From: Phellopilus nigrolimitatus
Lineage: Eukaryota > Basidiomycota > Agaricomycetes > Hymenochaetales > Hymenochaetaceae
Direction: 5' to 3'
DNA: 64,000 nucleotides
NCBI GenBank assembly: GCA_021029095.1
Contig: JAJOHG010000030.1
Location: 62,001-126,000 of the forward strand
The notes beneath the pieces were generated by a model. It was not told where the DNA came from. It worked only from the letters and a program-made list of their open reading frames with translations, and ran no database searches. Position 1 is the first letter of the stretch. Each line of letters begins with the position of its first letter. The position numbers and the translations under genes were made by a program. Below are positions 12,223 to 24,400 of this stretch, piece by piece.

Positions 12223-13130
12223 TCATGCCTTCCTTCTCTCTATCCGACCGTCTATCTCCTCCAAAAATGATTGCAGCTCCTTTCAAAAATAGAAAAACGT
12301 GTGAGCACGAGCACGCTGTGGGAGACACAACAGCAGTCTAATAATCCTCACAGCATTTGTAGGCTCGAAGGCCAGTCCGAGCTTAATCGCATCGGACGCC
12401 TCCTCCAGGCGCCCCATCCCAACCAGCGCTTTAGACTTCCTAAAGTGTCCCTTGCTCCAGGGGCGCTTGATCTGAATGACGAGCTCCGCGTCCACCAGCG
12501 CGCTCATGTAATCCCCCGCGGCAAAGTACGCGGCTGACCGGTTGCTCAGCACGGTAGAGAGCTCCTCGCGCATGAGCGCGTTTGGCTCCCAGAGAAGCCG
12601 CCCCGACGCGACCGACAAAGCCATGTTGTACATAGAAACCGCCTCCTTGAGTTTGTTTGCTTTAAAGAGCGCCTGAAGCCACGGCAAATTATTCGGAATC
12701 ATTCACAAATGCGAAGACAATCGTAATGAGAGAAAGAGAAAGAGAGAGAGAGACGCACATTCCCGTCCTCCTTCGTCTTCGTGACCGCCTGCGAGCGCTG
12801 CGGCTGCACGACCTGGGGCGGAGGCGGGCAGACAAGGTGCGGGTTCGCGACGAAGATCTTCGCCAGCGCATTCATCCCGGAGAAGTCGACTCCGCACGCC
12901 TGGCACGTCTCGAGCCCGTGCACCGCACAGAACGCATGGGCGTCGTTTGGCGGGCCGAGCTTCAGGTTCACGGGCTTGTAGTCCGCCTCGATGAGCGCCT
13001 GCATCTTCGCGTCTAGCTGCGGCGGGGGTACATATTGCTGTTGCTGCTGCTGCTGGGGCGCCGGCTGGGCTTGCGGCGCGGGCGAGTGTGAGTGTGAGTG
13101 GGTTTGGCCAGGCCCGTGCGTGTGCGACAT
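12223..13130 (-). CDS. SEC72: Sec72-like TPR subunit of the ER post-translational translocon
   Basis: A cytosolic TPR protein matching fungal Sec72, which docks at the Sec62/Sec63 complex and receives chaperone-bound preproteins. Exon 1 starts at 13130 (MSHTHGPGQTHSHSHS) with a His-rich stretch and a poly-Gln run, then DAKMQALIEADYKPVNLKLG and AFCAVHGLETCQACGVDF, typical of the Sec72 N-terminal domain. Exon 2 holds the TPRs: LFKANKLKEAVSMYNMAL, STVLSNRSAAYFAAGDYMSA and PWSKGHFRKSKALVGMGRL. The last exon, after an intron ending TTTTTGAAAG, gives ELQSFLEEIDGRIERRKA and stops at 12223-12225. The first intron (about 12,678-12,760) carries a long CT/GA microsatellite next to the donor side. Confidence 0.9.
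12722..12759. repeat. GA/CT microsatellite in a SEC72 intron
   Basis: A run built from GAGAAA/GAGA units, pyrimidine-rich on the coding strand, lies just inside the donor end of the first SEC72 intron. A similar GA run occurs at about 13352-13368 downstream of the neighbouring transcription-factor gene. Confidence 0.7.
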
Positions 13131-13524
13131 TTTGAGCGGAACTTGTCGTCTTCCTCGTCGTGGACGTTGAGCAAGGCCTAACGGCAGCTTAGACGTGTCA
13201 TTCACTCGCAGCCCAGAACGCCTCACGTGCACAAAACGCGTCGACACGTATCAACGCTGCCGACGCGTCCGGCTTTCACGGGAAGCAGCGACCAAAATAT
13301 ATACATTAATGCACAGGCATATACAGAGACAAAGCAAGCTCTAGGCGATGATTAAAGAGAGAGAGAGAAAGCACGAACTGCGAAAGCGACTACTGATACA
13401 CGGAGAAGAATACGAAGAACATATGCGTCGACGGGACTTTTACTTTTGAACCTCAAAGAAAGGGACGAAGAACCAAGCCAATCGTTTATCACGGGAGCAA
13501 AGCGAGTCCGTTCATATACTATGA
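13131..13524. other. Intergenic: SEC72 promoter and transcription-factor 3' UTR
   Basis: Both flanking genes are on the minus strand. The region includes a GA-rich microsatellite near 13352-13368. No gene was seen. Confidence 0.5.
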
Positions 13525-16500
13525 TCAGTAAAGTGTGTCCCACGGAGTAGTCCCCGTCTGCATGGGGAATTGATTATGTGTTTGCGAAGGCTGCCCTATC
13601 CCTCCCTCGGGTGTCTGCACGAACGAGGATGGCTCCCCCGCGTCCATGCTCGAGTAAAGCGTGCCAAAGCCGCCGTTCCTATCTAGTCCTATCCCCGGTT
13701 TTGTCTCTTCACTGCCTTGCCGCTGTTGTCGAGACGCGCCGTCCGTGCCCGGCGCGTCAGGCGAGTTCGCGTGGCTCATCTCCGCCCACATGAACGCACT
13801 CGGATCTGGCTCTCCCGCAAAGGCCGCGCTCTGTGCGAGGCTCAAATCCGCACCCGACGAGAGGTAGTTGATCAGCAGCGCTTCCTGGTCTGACCACGCA
13901 CTCCATGCGCTCGGTAAGTCCGCATTCATCGCGAGAGGGTCTATGTCCGGCGTCGCCGGCGTCGCTGGCATCGTCGTATCGCTTGGCGAGGTGGAGTTGT
14001 GGCTCTGACTTTGCCCAGAGCTCGGTCCCGCGACTGGTGTGCGTTGCGAGAACTCGGTGGGCAAAGCATCAGACTGGGTTTGGTTCAGCGGAAGCATGGA
14101 TGAGGCGGTAGTCAACGCAGATGCTGCCGACATCGGCGTCGATAACGAGATGTCGTGGTGCTCAACCTTTGGTTTGAAGAGTCTATTCTTGCCAGTAAAG
14201 ATGAGCAGCTCGTCTTCGTTTTCGCCTCCAGCCTTTCCGTCCGGCACAGCCGCCGGAGAGTCACTAAACGACCTTGCCGAGTTGTACGCCTTTTCTCGCA
14301 AACGCAGGAGAGTAGGCTGCCGGTACGGTGAATTTCTGTTTCAGTAAAATTAAGTATCGTCTACTCACCAAGGAACGCTTGGCTCTGTCCGAGTGTTGCG
14401 CCGCCTTTTCGAACAGCCCGACAGCCAGATTGAGCTCTACGAGGGCAGCACGGGCTGTGTCCGAATTGCGGCTCTTAATAACGATTGACCCGATGATAAC
14501 CTGTACCTCTCTATAAGTATAACCCCCATCAGCGTCGAAACAACCATTGCTCACAGTTGCAGAAAACGCGTGCGACCACAGGGACCAGAAGCGACTGACG
14601 AGATGCGGGAATGCCGTGTAATGCTCGCGAATGACCTTGAGCAATGACAGCGCGGAGCGATGCGCAGACAGATACGAGTGGGCATAAGGACTAAGCAGTG
14701 GGTCCTTCGGATGCTCCAGCAGTGCCTTCGCGAAGAAGCCGCGATGTATGAACATAAACACTTTGAGTGCAATTTATGTCAGCAATTGTAAACAGACGCT
14801 GGTAACCTCTCCTAGAAATCTTCGAGAAAAGAAGAGGTACAGGATATAAACTTACGACCGTTAGCACACACTACCGGGATGGTACGCTGCATGATGAGGA
14901 GCGGGCCATCCTCCTCCATGCTCGAGCCGTCCGGCGGGATGAGCAAGTGTGAGGGGGGTATGTGTTCGGAAATCTTGCGGTCGAGCTCAAGTATCTGCGC
15001 GTAGCGCACGGGCTGTACGCCGGAAAACAGGTCGCTGACCGCGTACGTCAGCCGCGAGAACTCGTGTCGGTCCATCCAATCTATGCGTTCGCGCGATATA
15101 GAAAAACAAAGATAAAGGAAGCTTTTGTCAGCAATCAGGCTTTCGCCAGAGGAAGCATACACGGCACGGAACAACGGACACGAGGCATGTGGCATATAAA
15201 TGGAATGCTTATAATTGGAAACAGGGAGGTTATGGGTTTATGAGATTCCGACTTCGGTATGAATGTTGAACGGAGAAGCAAGACTCAAATCGAGACGGGC
15301 ACACAAAACGATAACTCACAACTGCGCTCCGTGCGTCCATCCTTGGTCACATACTTGGCGTTCCCTTCTGGATACTTGCAGTCGCAGTACCTGAGGACAA
15401 ACGATGGCGGCTTTCCATTTGCGATGTTCTTCAAAACGGGCGTGAGATGGGGGCAAATCGGGAATAATAGGAGAAGTCGCATACATGCCAGATGTCGATA
15501 GTGAAGATTTCCCAAAATACTTGACGTCGCCGATCGGCGTTTTCCGTGCATACATTCCACTTTGCCACATCCCTATCTAAAATAAATAGCACTCATTTAG
15601 GTTTGAGTTAAGATTTGCAAAGTGCGGAAGAACGTACGGAGGCCCATCTATACAGTAGACACATTTAATCAGCTTTTCGCGACTCCAGAATGGTAAGCAG
15701 TCGACACGTACACTGATGCCCAAATTCGCCGCCAGATTGAATAGCGATCCAGCTAGGTCAAGCGTGTTGTTTCGCCCGCAATGCGCATTATAGACGGCCA
15801 TCAGCGCGACGGCCTGCACGGCAGGAAGGCTCGCTGCGCCGATGACCTGCGTCACACTGAGCGCGGCGAGCGCCATCTGGTAGTAACGCTCCCCTTCATC
15901 GTTGTAAGGCGGAAGGGTCAGGTCCGCAAGCGCGCCGGTAGCGAAGATCATCAGCAGCAGAGCGAGCTCGTGTGCATTCGTCTCGCCAAACTCGTTGGGC
16001 TGCAGCTGCGCCGTGGCATTCGAGCCTCCGCGCCGATAGCAGCATGGCAGAAGCTCCTCGAAGATCTGTGGACGCTCCGCTACACGCATGATCCAGGAGA
16101 AATTTTCGAGGTACGTTTCGCAGAGGGAGCTCGCTCGCATAAATGGTGGCATGTATGACTCGATGATTGCAAGAACTTGAGCCTTTGAATTATTGGGGGG
16201 CATGAGTAGCCACGCATCTGATCGTCGGGACAGTAACTGCGGAAAGAGTTCGTCTGTAAAAACTTTCCCTTGGCACTGGTCGGTATCGCTTCCAATCTTC
16301 GTGAAATCGAGCGTTACAAGTCAGCCTTTCTGAAATGAAAGGAAGGGGAAAGCTAACTATACGCACAAATAATAAACTCTCCCCTCCTCCCGTACGCCCT
16401 ATGAATCGTGAGACCCCTCGTTCAGAGATACTCATTGTTCCCATCGCCTCGACCGTGTCACCATCTAGACCCTCAGGTTCCGTTTCTAGCACAGGAGGCA

Positions 16501-17064
16501 CAGGAGGACCGATACCGCGCTTTATCGCCAGGAGCTCTTCCCGAAGCAGAGGATGCGAGCTGGAAGAGTTGGTTGAATGCGATATCTCCAGTGCATCCTC
16601 AAGTTGCCGGATACGCTGGCTCATCTCGCTGAGTTTGCGATGCAGCTGTGCTGTATCGGATAACAGGGAACGCGTTTCGTGGTCGCTCCAGGCATGACCT
16701 TGCAAATAAAGATAATAGTTAGAAAAAAAGAGAAGAAATACGGCAAGATACCCACCGTTCGGACACATCGCGGCGCGATTCCGACGGATACATGAAGCAC
16801 ACGGGACCTTGAAAAAACATACCTCAATCGCTGGAAATCTACGTCGCAGCCACGCGACGAGCGTACCTTCCTGTCGCATCTCAACTTCAACCTATATCGT
16901 GAATGAGCATACGACGGACACTCACACGATCCGAGTGGCTGCGCGGAGCTCACCTCTGGCACTCGACACAAGCAATCTCGCCGCGGGCACGGCGCAGCTC
17001 CTGCTCGCGTTGGCGGGTGGCGTCGTCGGCTGGACGTTCGGCGGGAGGTGCGGTCGACGGGCAT
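13525..17064 (-). CDS. Zn2Cys6 fungal-specific transcription factor
   Basis: A multi-exon nuclear regulator. The Zn2Cys6 binuclear cluster is split by introns but reads CVECQRLKLRCDRK, then VPCASCIRRNRAAMCPNG, i.e. C-x2-C-x6-C-x5-C-x2-C-x8-C. A coiled-coil dimerisation segment follows (LHRKLSEMSQRIRQLEDALE). The middle domain (Fungal_trans, PF04082) includes ALLLMIFATGALADL, YYQMALAALSV, AVQAVALMAVYNAHCGR, DRRRQVFWEIFTIDIWH and NGKPPSFVLRYCDCKYPE. The C-terminus is Ser/Pro/Gln-rich and acidic (DLPSAWSAWSDQEAL), a likely activation region, stopping at 13525. The 5' end is unresolved: the ATG at 17062-17064 is one frame off the zinc-cluster exon, so either an upstream exon or an extra base is involved. 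Target genes unknown. Confidence 0.85.
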
Positions 17065-18398
17065 GGCGGGATACAAGCAGGAAGTAGTACGAAGGGAGTG
17101 GCGCTGTCGAAGGAGGGAGAGCAAGGTTATATATACACACTGGTAGGACGGCCGAGCGCCTTAGATAGGACCGGGACCGGGTACATGTAGCGAGTCGGAT
17201 TGACGTATGCATCGACCAATCTTCCGAACCCGATCACCGCTGACAAATCCGAAATCCCGAGGAGCACGGCGGCGAACCATCGCGCCTCTATGCACAACGC
17301 ATCCCGCTCCCCCATCACTTCGGCATGAGACAAATTCTCGGGCTATACATATGTATGGACTGCTGACTATCCTCAAGGTTTGGCAGCACTGCATCCGCCG
17401 ACCGCTTCGGGCATTGGTCTTAATCGTTCACAAAAACCCGCTGGTGCACTTGGGTCAGCTGTACTGCAGCTCTCTTTCTGAGTATGCCCGAGTATAACCG
17501 AGTCCTGAACCGTCCTCATTGGCTGCCGCCGTTGTTCTCAGGGTCCCTTCCACGACTGCCATATTAGGCGTCCATGTCGATCCTTAGATTAACCTCCACC
17601 ATCCTTCCTCCGGCTTGCACTTTCCTGACATTGCCTAACAGTATCAACGGCCGCAACAATCTCCCAGGAAAGCGATCATAGAAAAGAAGTTGGCGACCAG
17701 CCGTATACCTTTGGACGCCTTGCTCGTGCGGAAATGGAGCTACACCAAACCATCGCCTTTTTACTCTGAGCACTTTTCGCGACCTGTTGCAGTCCGTCGG
17801 AACGCCAGCATAGAGGTCCTGCGGGAGCGCCCGGAAACGTCGAAACGTCGTTTAGCCCGTCGAATCATGGAGCGCGACCTCAAACGGTCTGTGTGCGGAC
17901 GAGCGGGCTCTTCGAGGAACGGAGTAGTGAAGAAGAAGGGGGAGAAAAAAAAATTGCGTCGTCAACTCTTCGCATATCGCGAAGAAGCACTTTTTTAGGG
18001 CAAGAACGGCGTGCGAGGGAGCATGTTGCCATGTTCGTCACAGAATACGTTGGTCATGGATCTGGAGCGCATACAGAAGTTTTCGAAACTATCGAAGATC
18101 TTGCGTGCTTTATGTAAGCTTTTCCCTTATCCAGAGCCCGGACATCCCGCTCGAATCGAGCGGCAAGTACGAGTGCCTACAGGACGCAAAACACTGTGCC
18201 CCGAGCCTGTCCGGACACCGGAGACACAACCCGCTTCAGCTGTTGCCCATTGGTCCCGGCTTCCAGCGAATCATGTTCGGAGTCGGGAAAAGCTGTGCCG
18301 ATAACTTTTCATTATTTTTCTTCGAGGTGCTGCTTCTCGTTCTGAACGAAAGCTTCCGACTGGCATTTCGAGGCACAGACACAGTAGGGTCATTCAAA
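17065..18398. other. Gene-poor stretch with an unresolved minus-strand open frame
   Basis: No gene is confidently recognised. On the minus strand, a frame from about 17830 to 17564 (containing QDLYAGVPTDCNRSRKV and PHEQGVQRYTAGRQLLFYDR) stays open in ordinary-composition sequence and may be a decayed gene or transposon fragment. The plus frame 17690-17998 overlaps it and is Lys/Arg-rich without a domain. A minus frame 17127-17333 lies just upstream of the Zn2Cys6 gene and could contain its missing first exon. Confidence 0.3.
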
Positions 18399-19218
18399 GT
18401 TGGAACGGAACGACGTTCTACTCCTGTCGGCTGCCCAGAAAGGTAAGAATTACTTCAGCTTATATCCCTGAGTCACAGGCCGTCACGCACCTGCTTCCCG
18501 CGCTCTGGCGGCGTCGATCACGCATATGTTCTGCTTTTCGACTCTCTTCGGCATCTATCTAAGCTCGTTATGATTCTGAAAGTATTTCCAGCATCTTCAC
18601 ATAAACTAAGGGGGCTGCTGACTTTTTGAAAATCTTTGTCTGACAATTTCCAAGTGACTCATTTTGCAGGGTAGATTTTCCCTTTCCAGATAATAATAAT
18701 TTTTGCTCAAAGATACTTATGCCACCCTAAATAATATCTCTATAAATCTATCATTGACCTAATTTTGCCTTCATTATGCTTACAGTAACCAGTCAAAAGA
18801 TAGCCTTGAGGTTTTACAACAAAAAGAGAAGCTGTGACAAACCTTCAGACAAAATCCTCTAGACAAAGATTAAGCCTAAAACTTGCAGATGACTACCATC
18901 CAGAATAGTCTCTGCTGTAGTCAAAAATGAGCAAGGGAAAAGACACCAATTTGCAAGAGAATCAACCATCATATTTGGATTTGGCCTCATTGCAATGTAG
19001 CTATTTTCAATTTTAATTCTAGGGAGTCATTATATACGTATTACATCTCAATATTATATTATGAACTTCTCAGAACTACACTGAGGGATTGAGGCTGGGC
19101 TGTTGAAGAGTCTGAATTTTGCAGCGACAGGTAAGTGATGTAACGCCGCTTGGACTGTGCTGAGTAATCCCTTCCTTTCTGGGCAGCCGACTGGAGTGGA
19201 ACGTCGTTCCGTTCCAAC
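18399..19218. mobile_element. AT-rich segment bounded by 45-nt inverted repeats (candidate non-autonomous element)
   Basis: The left arm (18399-18443) starts GTTGGAACGGAACGACGTTC and ends GCTGCCCAGAAAGG. The right arm (19174-19218) is its reverse complement with two mismatches in 45. Weak similarity continues a few bases inward and outward. The interior, particularly 18590-19070, is markedly AT-rich compared with its surroundings and has no coding frame. No clear target-site duplication is visible (left flank CATTCAAA, right flank CCTAGTAG). It could be a MITE or foldback element, or a remnant of a larger inverted duplication. Confidence 0.45.
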
Positions 19219-19362
19219 CCTAGTAGCCCAACTATCGCTATAAAAATATGTGCCACATTTCTCGGAATTGCGCGTGTGCTTCAAATAATTACAGGGTATG
19301 CTCCATTCTACAAATAATCAAGAACAAATAATGCACATATGAGTTAATGTGGGGGTGGAAGG

Positions 19363-20925
19363 TCATGAACTCCACCGCTGATCGTCCATAGTACTCCAAG
19401 CGAAGCTTGCGTCTATCCCAAGCTCCTTGCATAGCGCCTTCGACTCCGGGTAAATCCTGTCTATGCTCTCTTCACCAGGACCGCGGAACCAGACCGGCCT
19501 GACCGCGAGGCGCTTGAGCATGTTGCGCTTTGAAAGAAAGGAGCACGTGTGCCGGTCCCACAGGGCCCAGTCCGCGCTCTCGAACGAGAAGTCAACGCAC
19601 AGGTCCTCGAGCGTGTCCGGCAGGCCCTCGAGCATGCTGTTCTGGAACGTGTGGCGGATCACGAGTGAGAGACGCCGCAGCACCCCGCAGCGCTTCAGCA
19701 CGCTCGTGAGCATGCCCTCGCCAAGCCCGGACAGGTTTACGTGCAGCTCTTCGAGCGTGCGGAAGCACGGCTCCAGCGCGGAAATGCACATGCGCTCGTT
19801 GTAGTAACAGCACGAGAGGTCGAGCGAAAGCGACCTGAGGCGGAAGCCATTCTCGTGGGGCCCGTCGCGCGGCCGCGTGAGCCATGAAATATACGAAAGC
19901 GAAAGATCGCTCACACTGCCGATCTTGAGCGACAGTTTGCGAAACGAGTGCCCGGGCGAGTCCTCGAGCTCCGACGGGGGCACGAATTTGGTGTACGCAG
20001 GATCCGGAGCCGGAGTACTGAAGGAACAAGTGTTCGAGCGATGGAAGAAGCGACATCTTCTTGCACAAAGTGCCGAGGAGCTGGGTAATGTCACCGGCGT
20101 GGATGACCCGCAGCTCGCGCAGCGATGGCATCCTTATAAAGCTTTCAGTGACTTGTGGAATGGACATCTCATTTCGATCGCTGGAAAGAGACAAACTGCG
20201 TGCGTTGGGCACGTGCGCAAAGAGGCGCGCCATGAGCGTCCAGAGCTCGCCACTGCTTTCGTTTAAGGAGCTGCGCCCCTTTGCGTCCAGATCACGGAAG
20301 TGCCGGAAAAGAACTATTTCGCGAGTCCATCGGCCGAATAAAGGGCTATTAAGCGCTTTCAAGACCTGTGGCTTTCGCACGTCTACACCAACTCTTAATA
20401 TACAGTGAAAGCATGATCATGAATGAACTTACCTTGAAGTGCGAGAACCCTCCCGAGCGCGTGCTGCGCTGATCTTGTCCAGTCCTTACATACCAAACTC
20501 ATACTTCGCAGGTCTCGATCCATCTACACCGTCACATTCAACAGTGAAGCACTACAGAATCAAATTTCCACACATACCTTTTCTGGTTCAATGCGCCCCA
20601 TATGCGGGCCGTCCACGTCTCGCTGCGCATACAACTCCATCCTCCTTTCCTCCGCGAGCAGATCAATGACCTCTTCTAGTACGACCCGGGGGAACGCAAA
20701 CGGAAAGCATCCGTTGCGATTTGCCCTCTCCAAGTTGACGAGCTGCGCTTCGCGCTCCGCGACGCGCGCACGGACGTCCTCTGCCTTCTCGAGCGTGATC
20801 TCGGCCGCGTTGAAACACGGGTGGCGGACCGACCGCGAGCACGACCGTGAGAATGGGTGGGGCGAGGCGGTATGCAAGCATGAGGCTTGCGAGCATCGCA
20901 TCGGTCTGCGTGCGGAAGGGAACAT
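19363..20925 (-). CDS. F-box/LRR-type protein
   Basis: A protein of the basidiomycete F-box family, presumed substrate receptor of an SCF ubiquitin ligase. The N-terminal part has a helix (EITLEKAEDVRARVAEREAQ) followed by the F-box-like FPRVVLEEVIDLLAEERRME, then MDRDLRSMSLVCKDWTRSAQ, the usual end of an F-box. The remainder is leucine-rich: SLRELRVIHAGDITQLLGTL, LEELHVNLSGLGEGML and TLEDLCVDFSFESADW. Two introns near 20560 and 20380 are clear. A third, 50 nt long (donor CAG|GTACTC near 20016, acceptor GGAG), must be assumed to bring LEHLFLQ into frame with LEDSPGHSFRKLSL. Start codons at 20925 or about 20898 are possible. The stop is at 19363. Target substrate unknown. Confidence 0.72.
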
Positions 20926-21400
20926 AGTCTTGCGAATTGCGGTCGAAGGCGAGCGTGCCCTTGAAGGGAAGACGGGTATCGGCCATGGACGCTGTCGGTG
21001 GCATCCTCGTGGCCATCTTAATAGCCTTGTCGTTGTCGTCTGCGATGAGTTTGGGCGATGCTAGCACGGCCTCGTCGTTTCCGTTTGAGATAAACTTGAT
21101 GCTGTCGACAGACTCCCCGTCTCGTTGTCGAGTCAACAGTCGATAGTGAAAGCCGCATACGCCGAGTGTGAGTAGTCTATAAGTAACGCAAAGCCGTCGG
21201 GAGTCGTCCGCCTTAACTTTGCCGTTTACTACTTCTATATGAGTCATCCAAAGTACATACCCAATTAGGTATATTTACACGCCCGCCGACACATCCGGGA
21301 CGACCTCGACGACGTCTATAGCGGCAACTAACAACAATCTGACGCAGTAGTGACGCCCGATGCTGCTTTTCTCAACATTCCGCACACGGTGCCAATTATA
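20926..21400. other. Divergent upstream region with an open minus-strand frame
   Basis: This lies between the divergent F-box gene (-) and the DFxDF-motif gene (+). A minus-strand frame runs from 21247 through 20950 (MADTRLPFKGTLAFDRNSQD) into the F-box gene in another frame. I cannot connect it to the F-box reading frame by a plausible intron and treat it as incidental or a misread upstream exon. Confidence 0.35.
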
Positions 21401-24400
21401 ATGGACGATGTTTGGGGAAATGCGTGGTCGCAACCCTGAGCAGGACGTTGCTCACAACGTCCCGAGCAAGCTCAAGCCGCTCGATGACGCGCCAGCGTGG
21501 ACGGCGAGCAAACACGAAGAGGCCGACGTTGGCCTGCCGTCTTGGAGCTCCGGGGGACTCAACTGGATGGAGCCAACGGGCCAAGCTTCACTGTGGGCGA
21601 ATGCGTCGGCCGTGGACGATATTTCTCTGCCGACACATGGCTGGAGCGCGAGCTCAAGCATGGATATTGGCATCGGCGGCGGCAGCGGTGTCAAAACCGA
21701 GGAGAGTGTTATATCTTCAAAACCTGTCCCGTCTAATGAAAATGGGAGCAACGATATGCCAGCATCGGAAGAAGAGCGGTCTCGCAGTTCGACGCCAGGC
21801 TCGGCTGGTACAGTCACCTCTCCTACGATTCACGTTGAGGCAGATTCGCTGGATATAGGAAGGGAAGAACCTGCACTTCCATTGGGTTTACCGCCAACAC
21901 CAGATAGCACCGACCCGTTTGGCTCTTTTGAAACAGGACTTAGAACTTTGTCGCTTGGTTCTGTCTCCACAGACGTTGCCGCTGAATCCTCATATGTTGG
22001 CGATGCTTGGAGTTCGCCTGCGCCCGCATTTGACAGCGCCGAAGCGGTTGACGTTGATGATACCTGGGAACCAGCTTGGGGAAGTCCCGCTCACTCCGAG
22101 GAGGGCGAATCTCCGAGAGACGAGTGGGCACTTGCACAGGAGGAGAAAATTAGGCGTGATCGTACTGTGGTGAGCACTAAATAGATTTTGCAGAAACCGC
22201 GTAAGAATTTTGGTTTGTGTAGCCTCCAGAGCTTCTGGCTTCCATAATGAATCATCTGGATGAGCTATCCAGTGATTTGTGGACAGAGCAACAGAAGACA
22301 AAGAATTTGCAGGAATTCGGTAATTGGAAGGACGGCATGAGTAGTGTGGATGGACTGTAAGGAATCGCGATTATATTAATATTTTGATGTGTACTGATAT
22401 CCTACTCATAACAGCCATGAACTTGTCAGTAAAGTTTTGCCTGAAACAGCACCACAACCTCCCATCCAATTTCCAAGGTCCCATACGGCCAAGGCTATGT
22501 CTAATAGTATAAAACTGACTAAAAATTTACCTATCGTGCGTAATAGTCCGATGTCGCATCTCTTTACGGCCAGGAGTTCATCGGCGTGGGAGCTGTCCGT
22601 GAAGAGTAGGGTGGATCTCCCTAAAGACGACGACATCCCGGCAGGATGGAGGACTAGCGAGCCTGAGGAGAAGGAGGAAATAAAACCTGCACTGGTGGAG
22701 AAGAGATCGAGTGGTTTCTTGTCTTTTTGGAGCAAGCGAGCATCTAACACGCCCTCCACTGCTACATCGTCCAAGGGGACGGACTCCAAAAGGTCCTCAC
22801 TTTCCCGAGAAATGACGGCCTCGCCTGCTCCCTCGAAGTTGTCAGGAACAGGCTCGGCAAGAGCCAGTGTTGACGTGCAGTCCATCTCCGACAAAATGCA
22901 GCAGTCACCTTCGTTATCTAGTTTATCATCCGGTCCTCCTGCGACAACGTCGTCGCCATCGTCATCGACCTTGCCATCTTCTTTAGGCTCTCCTACCTCA
23001 GTATTTCCTCCAAGTACCGAAGAGACTCCTGCCATACCGACATCGCCGACCGCGCCATCTGCAGTCTCGAGATTTCTTAACAGGTTCTCACGTACAAAAA
23101 GCGACGTGCGCCCAAGCTCTTCGGATCCTCGGAGTTCCATCGCGCTATCTACAGATGACCTTGAATTTCTGTCTGACATTGTACCTAGTCATTCTGACGG
23201 AACTGAAGACAATGATGGACTTAATGAGTTGACAGCTTTAACATCATCGGCTGCTGTTCCTGCCAGACTTCCACCTCCACTTGCCCCGCCACCCTCACCA
23301 TATCCACTACGCCCGGTTCGCCTGAGTCGCTCGCAGACGCCTCAGCCTCAGCCACCGGCAACGGTATCTGCGGCGCCGAAGCCCTCAAACGTCTTTGGAG
23401 ACTTTGACGAGCTCATGCCGCAACCACTTGCCAGTAAGCCGACTAACAGTGGCCCTTTTGCGCCTGCGTTGCCACCGCTCCTCCCTCCTCCAGTGTCTCC
23501 CACTTCGGTAGCGTCATCGTCCAAACCATCAACACCTTCTCTGTTACCCGAAATTAACAAGCACACATCACCAGTGAGAACGCCCCCACCAATCTCATGG
23601 TCGTCTAGCTCATCTCCTTCGGCTTCTTTCAATATCCCTCCCTCCGGATCTGGTTTGGAGGGGCTGTCGCAGCTGAGCGCCTTAACTGGCAGCATCAATT
23701 CGTCGGCTCAGGTGCCGCTTAGTTCCTCGCCCTTGTCATCCCCGAGAAGAATACTGCCTCCGAGAATGCAACAGCCCTCAGAATCAACTTCACATTCACA
23801 GTTTTCTTTTTCTCCGACATCGTCTATTCCGCCTCCTCCCATCGAGAAGTCGCCGAACCGTGTTTTTGTCCGTTCAGGACCGAGACCCCTTGATGACGAC
23901 TTCTCCGACTTCCACGGTCACTCTACCTCATCCATGGTTCTGCCTCGTAATCAATTGCAGACATCAATGTCCTTCGAGACGAGTTTCGGCGCTCAGTCAG
24001 ATCAGTCGATTATGTCGCATCACAGTGCTTCTCAAGACGACTCGTTTGGCGATTTTGGCGATTTCGTGACCATTGACCCTAGTCCTGCCCCCATTCGCGT
24101 GCCCGCCTCTCCTTCTCCTATGTCTAGGCCCAAAGCAATTCCGCCACTACCACCGCCGAAGAAGTCCGTGCCGTCAAACATCTCGACAACTCACATTCGG
24201 AAGCCGTCTGCAGCAGATCACCACGCAACAGCGCTACTTGTCGAGCGTGCCGCTACACATTTAGGGCGCTGGCCGGCCCCGCCGTCACCTATACCGGAGC
24301 TGTTGTCCCCGCCGCCTTTAAGTGGGAAAAGAGCAAAACAAAGCGAGTCGCTTCTAGAAATAGGACAGGACACTGACATAGCACCTCGTACGGTGACACC

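Noticed and set aside
17690..17998. Lys/Arg-rich plus-strand frame of 102 residues
   Set aside because: Overlaps a more protein-like minus frame and has no domain; neither is convincing enough to call.
22406..23179. 257-residue minus-strand open frame
   Set aside because: Antisense shadow of the Ser/Pro-rich exon of the DFxDF protein; its composition follows from the opposite strand and it has no domain.
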